A stretch of DNA of 8,653 bases. Source: an uncultured Spirochaetia bacterium (lineage in GTDB: Bacteria; Spirochaetota; UBA6919). The notes under the pieces are model-generated. The model made no database searches, was not told where the DNA came from, and saw only the letters and a program-made list of their open reading frames with translations. Position numbers and translations under genes: made by a program. Location of the stretch: positions 1 through 8,653 of the forward strand of contig CAJXGR010000121.1 in the NCBI GenBank assembly GCA_913053665.1, given 5' to 3'. Below are positions 6,516 through 8,653 of the stretch, one piece after another (within the stretch, counting starts at the first letter, position 1; each line of letters starts with the position of its first letter).

Positions 6516-6536
6516 GGCAATTACCTTAGAAGTCAA
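6508..6536 (-). promoter_or_regulatory. Predicted sigma-70 promoter of the toxin-antitoxin operon
   Basis: On the - strand TTGACT (6536-6531, five of six to consensus) and TATTTT (6513-6508, four of six) are separated by exactly 17 bases. The -10 box ends six bases before the antitoxin ATG (6501), so transcription would start at or next to the A of the start codon. Confidence 0.6.
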
Positions 6537-6555
6537 TAAATCCAGGTAAATTATT

Positions 6556-6720
6556 ATGCACACTCTGCAAATGGATGAATACAAGTTCATGTGCTGGATT
6601 TCTAACAATTGTTCAAAAATCAATAGGTGGAATGGATCGGTTGAAAAGAACTGTTACTCGGGGAAACAGGTCTGTTCAAAGGATTCCCAAGCCCACCTCT
6701 TAAAAGAAGAGATTAGATAA
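6556..6720 (+). CDS. Possible small cysteine-containing protein
   Basis: An unrecognised 54-codon frame from ATG 6556 to TAA 6718-6720. It contains four cysteines (C13, C19, C33, C40) and a CWISNNC segment that loosely recalls the CW-x4-C motifs of small cysteine-rich bacterial proteins; this is a pattern impression only. AGGT at 6544-6547 lies eight bases upstream and could serve as a weak ribosome binding site. It is polar throughout, with no membrane helix or signal peptide. It is divergent from the antitoxin and ends about 60 bases before the sigma-54 promoter. It could be a real small protein, a fragment of a decayed gene, or chance. Confidence 0.3.
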   Translation: MHTLQMDEYKFMCWISNNCSKINRWNGSVEKNCYSGKQVCSKDSQAHLLKEEIR

Positions 6721-6747
6721 TTACGATTAAACCCGTATCAATCCATG

Positions 6748-6764
6748 AGTACTGTGAACATACT
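6748..6764. promoter_or_regulatory. Imperfect inverted repeat with TACTG motifs upstream of the sigma-54 promoter
   Basis: AGTACTGT and ACATACT form an inverted repeat (one bulged base) around GA. TACTG recurs 11 bases apart, at 6750-6754 and 6761-6765. A third copy lies on the other strand at 6798-6802, so that ATACTGA (6760-6766) and TCAGTAT (6797-6803) flank the sigma-54 promoter. This spans about -57 to -41 relative to the predicted start. It may bind an activator or repressor, but the site is nearer than most enhancer-binding sites. Confidence 0.35.
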
Positions 6765-6778
6765 GATTAGAATTATAT

Positions 6779-6794
6779 TGGCATGAATATTGCT
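6779..6794 (+). promoter_or_regulatory. Sigma-54 (RpoN) promoter for the iron-sulfur/membrane-anchor gene
   Basis: TGGCATGAATATTGCT matches the sigma-54 consensus TGGCACG-N4-TTGCW at all but one fixed position (T instead of C after TGGCA), with the required 12-base step between the -24 GG (6780-6781) and -12 GC (6792-6793). Transcription would start near 6805, giving a 90-base leader to ATG 6895. Sigma-54 promoters need an ATP-dependent enhancer-binding activator, so expression should be conditional. Confidence 0.7.
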
Positions 6795-6885
6795 TGTCAG
6801 TATCATAAGACTTTTAGCGAATTAAAGAATTGTTGAGACTTAATCTCTAAGCAAATATTGATAGGGAAGCAGTTTATCTATAACT

Positions 6886-6894
6886 GAGGGGAGA
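6886..6894 (+). promoter_or_regulatory. Ribosome binding site of the iron-sulfur/membrane-anchor gene
   Basis: GAGGGGAGA directly precedes ATG 6895. GAGG (6886-6889) lies five bases from the start codon, good spacing, which supports this start over internal ATGs such as that of residue 18. Confidence 0.7.
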
Positions 6895-8628
6895 ATGACG
6901 AAATACAGCTTGACAGACTTAATCGACTTGCCTTTAAAGGATTGCATGGACTCATCAGGAAATTACTCGGATGATGACTCTATGAAGGCTTCCCATAAAA
7001 TGAATGAGGCGATTGAGTCCTCTAAATCCATGACCCAACAAGTGCATCCATTGTCTGAGTTTAAAGGGTTTCATAAACAACTTATTCCCACTGAGGCTCT
7101 CAAAGAAGGTGAGCAATATCGCTTTCACTTTAATGCTCAGAAGTGTATCGGCTGTCAATGCTGTGTGGTGGCCTGCAGTGAGCAAAACAATAATCCCCAT
7201 GATGTGAACTGGCGGCGGGTAGGAGAGCTTGAAGCTGGCAAGTTCCCATATACCAGAAAGTTCTACTTGTCTATGGGGTGCAATCACTGTATTGAACCCA
7301 GCTGCATGGCAGGCTGTCCCACAAATGCTTATGAGAAAGATCCTGTCACAGGGATTGTCCGACACATGGCGGATAGCTGCATCGGGTGCGGGTACTGCCA
7401 GTGGAACTGTCCATACGGCGTACCACAGTTTAATCATGAACGAAAGATCGTCACGAAATGCGATATGTGTTATGGTCGTTTGGCAGAAAATAATGCACCG
7501 GCCTGTGCCGAGGCTTGTCCTGAAAATGCTATCACCATCGAAAAGGTGAATATTAGTGAGTGGGTGGAGAATCACGACAAGGCGGACGCCCCCGGCATGC
7601 CAGACAGCGATCAGACTCTGTCAACCACTAAAATCACTCTCCCAAAGGGAATGCCAAGTAAAGGAACAGCTGTCAACGAGTTTAGATTCAATCCAGAACA
7701 CGCTCACCCCACTCTCATTATCTTCTTGACCCTTTCTCAATTGGCGGTAGGAGGGTTTATCGCCCTCTGGTTCTTTGATATATTCCATCGATTCACAGAC
7801 TCCCACAGCCTTTTAAAGCAGTTTGGCGGACTATTTTCGGGAGCCATGCTTTTTATTTCAGCTTTAGCCTTGAACACAGCTGTTTTTCATCTGGGTCGAC
7901 CCATCTACGCGTTTAAGGCAGTTAAGATGTGGAGAACATCCTGGCTCAGTCGGGAAGTCCTCTTATTTGGCATCTTCGGTTTCCTGGCCTTTCTTTATGG
8001 CGGATTATGGTTGGATGAACTCTACTTAAACTTTTTATCTTTCCCGGACAGCATCCGAACCCTGTTAGGAAGTCTGGTGGCAATCTCTGGACTAGCCGGG
8101 ATTTTCTCCAGCGCCTATATCTACATGGTCCCAGCAAGACCTGCCTGGAACACCCCCAACACAGCCTTAAGGTTTTTTATGACCACCTTTATTCTAGGCC
8201 CATCCTTCGCCATCATGGTGATGCTGGCCAGCCAAAAGCTCCAGTCAGAGGCGTTGTTAAGCTTTCCTTATCTCTACTTGAATCTTGGGCTGATGATCTT
8301 TTCCACTGTCATCCAGCTATTTATCTTAAGTTCCACGTTTTTTTATATGAGTCAAACGAAGGACAGAGAGCTGAAGGGGACTGCCATTCTACTCACCACA
8401 CGATTTCGTTATCACCTAATTGCTCGTATGGGATTGCTTATTTTGGGAGGCCTAATTTTGCCGATAGCGTTGATTTATACCATTACTCATGAGGGGAATT
8501 ATAATACTCTTTTTTGGTTTTCCCTTGTTAATTTCACCGTATTGCTAGGGTCAGAGATGATCGGACGGTATTTGTTCTTTGTGTCCGTCATCCCCAAGAA
8601 TATGGCAGGGACGTATTTCACGAAATGA
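6895..8628 (+). CDS. Fused DmsB-like four-[4Fe-4S] and DmsC-like membrane-anchor protein
   Basis: A 577-residue electron-transfer protein joining two subunits usually separate in molybdopterin (DMSO reductase family) enzymes. After a polar extension (1-75), the ferredoxin-like domain (76-220) has four cysteine sets: C84/C87/C90/C94, C129/C132/C137/C141, C162/C165/C168/C172 and C189/C192/C204/C208, the DmsB pattern for four [4Fe-4S] clusters. A linker (220-270) leads to eight membrane helices (about 272-297, 311-334, 353-372, 387-412, 424-445, 460-485, 508-530, 539-567) matching the DmsC/YnfH anchor, including SWLSREVL (349-356). It would carry electrons between the quinone pool and a catalytic subunit, which is absent here; only 25 bases follow. 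There is no Tat or Sec signal, and basic residues cluster in loops 2-3, 4-5 and 6-7, placing the iron-sulfur domain in the cytoplasm. The partner may be an assimilatory nitrate reductase-like enzyme, but this is inference. Confidence 0.9.
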   Translation: MTKYSLTDLIDLPLKDCMDSSGNYSDDDSMKASHKMNEAIESSKSMTQQVHPLSEFKGFHKQLIPTEALKEGEQYRFHFNAQKCIGCQCCVVACSEQNNNPHDVNWRRVGELEAGKFPYTRKFYLSMGCNHCIEPSCMAGCPTNAYEKDPVTGIVRHMADSCIGCGYCQWNCPYGVPQFNHERKIVTKCDMCYGRLAENNAPACAEACPENAITIEKVNISEWVENHDKADAPGMPDSDQTLSTTKITLPKGMPSKGTAVNEFRFNPEHAHPTLIIFLTLSQLAVGGFIALWFFDIFHRFTDSHSLLKQFGGLFSGAMLFISALALNTAVFHLGRPIYAFKAVKMWRTSWLSREVLLFGIFGFLAFLYGGLWLDELYLNFLSFPDSIRTLLGSLVAISGLAGIFSSAYIYMVPARPAWNTPNTALRFFMTTFILGPSFAIMVMLASQKLQSEALLSFPYLYLNLGLMIFSTVIQLFILSSTFFYMSQTKDRELKGTAILLTTRFRYHLIARMGLLILGGLILPIALIYTITHEGNYNTLFWFSLVNFTVLLGSEMIGRYLFFVSVIPKNMAGTYFTK

Positions 8629-8653
8629 TCTGTATTGTGATTTAAAAACTGAA

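Larger units (their letters stand above)
6502..6894. other. 393-base region between the toxin-antitoxin pair and the iron-sulfur/membrane gene
   Basis: This stretch has no large gene. It holds the leftward antitoxin promoter and operator, a possible rightward 54-codon ORF (6556-6720), TACTG repeats and a sigma-54 promoter (6779-6794), and a 90-base leader before ATG 6895. The leader contains only short, weak inverted repeats (for example GAGA/TCTC at 6835-6838 and 6844-6847). No tRNA, riboswitch or rho-independent terminator was recognised. Confidence 0.7.

Noticed and set aside
7229..7549. A second + strand frame overlapping the iron-sulfur domain
   Set aside because: It is out of frame with the cluster motifs and shows no independent start signal or family resemblance.
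6955..7575. A 206-codon open frame on the - strand opposite the iron-sulfur domain
   Set aside because: It is the shadow of a cysteine-rich coding region. The + strand frame has four complete cluster motifs, and the - strand product resembles no known family.
1..8653. CRISPR arrays, tRNA or rRNA genes, and insertion sequences
   Set aside because: No spaced direct-repeat array, tRNA cloverleaf, rRNA-like segment, transposase or target-site duplication was seen on either strand.

Overview
This 8.65-kb window looks like chromosomal DNA of a free-living Gram-negative-type bacterium. The evidence is an exported and membrane-anchored DUF3999 protein, QmcA/paraslipin-type SPFH proteins, a molybdoenzyme iron-sulfur/membrane-anchor subunit and a well-matched sigma-54 promoter. 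Base composition is moderate. A Nitrospirota- or Desulfobacterota-like anaerobe would fit, but the phylum cannot be fixed from the sequence alone.

Left part (1-5611), all on the + strand. A short REP-like palindrome at the left edge is followed by two tandem paralogous SPFH/band-7 membrane proteins (111-1031 and 1066-2037). For both, a Shine-Dalgarno sequence shows that the true start lies a few codons inside the longest ORF. Next is a 236-base spacer with a 12-bp hairpin and two tiny overlapping reading frames, the first with a zinc-finger-like pattern. Then comes a translationally coupled pair: a DUF2339 polytopic membrane protein with an N-terminal zinc ribbon (2274-4274), overlapping by 4 bases a DUF3999 exported, membrane-anchored protein (4271-5611). 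The pair probably forms one envelope module of unknown function.

Middle (5612-6894). A small clan AA, retropepsin-like aspartic protease (5654-6034, DTGAT motif) faces a convergent type II toxin-antitoxin pair on the - strand. This pair is a RelE/ParE-type toxin (6079-6336) preceded by a 54-residue antitoxin (6337-6501). The antitoxin has a good predicted promoter that would give a nearly leaderless mRNA, and a palindrome over its -10 box suggests autoregulation. The 393-base region up to the next large gene holds that promoter, a possible 54-codon cysteine-containing small ORF, and a near-perfect sigma-54 promoter (6779-6794) surrounded by TACTG repeats.

Right part (6895-8628). A single 577-residue protein fuses a DmsB-like four-[4Fe-4S] electron-transfer domain to a DmsC-like eight-helix membrane anchor. 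It has no Tat signal, and its charge pattern puts the iron-sulfur domain in the cytoplasm. This suggests a quinol-linked electron donor to a cytoplasmic molybdoenzyme whose gene is not in the window. The sigma-54 promoter, 90 bases of leader and a strong ribosome binding site suggest that this gene is conditionally activated.
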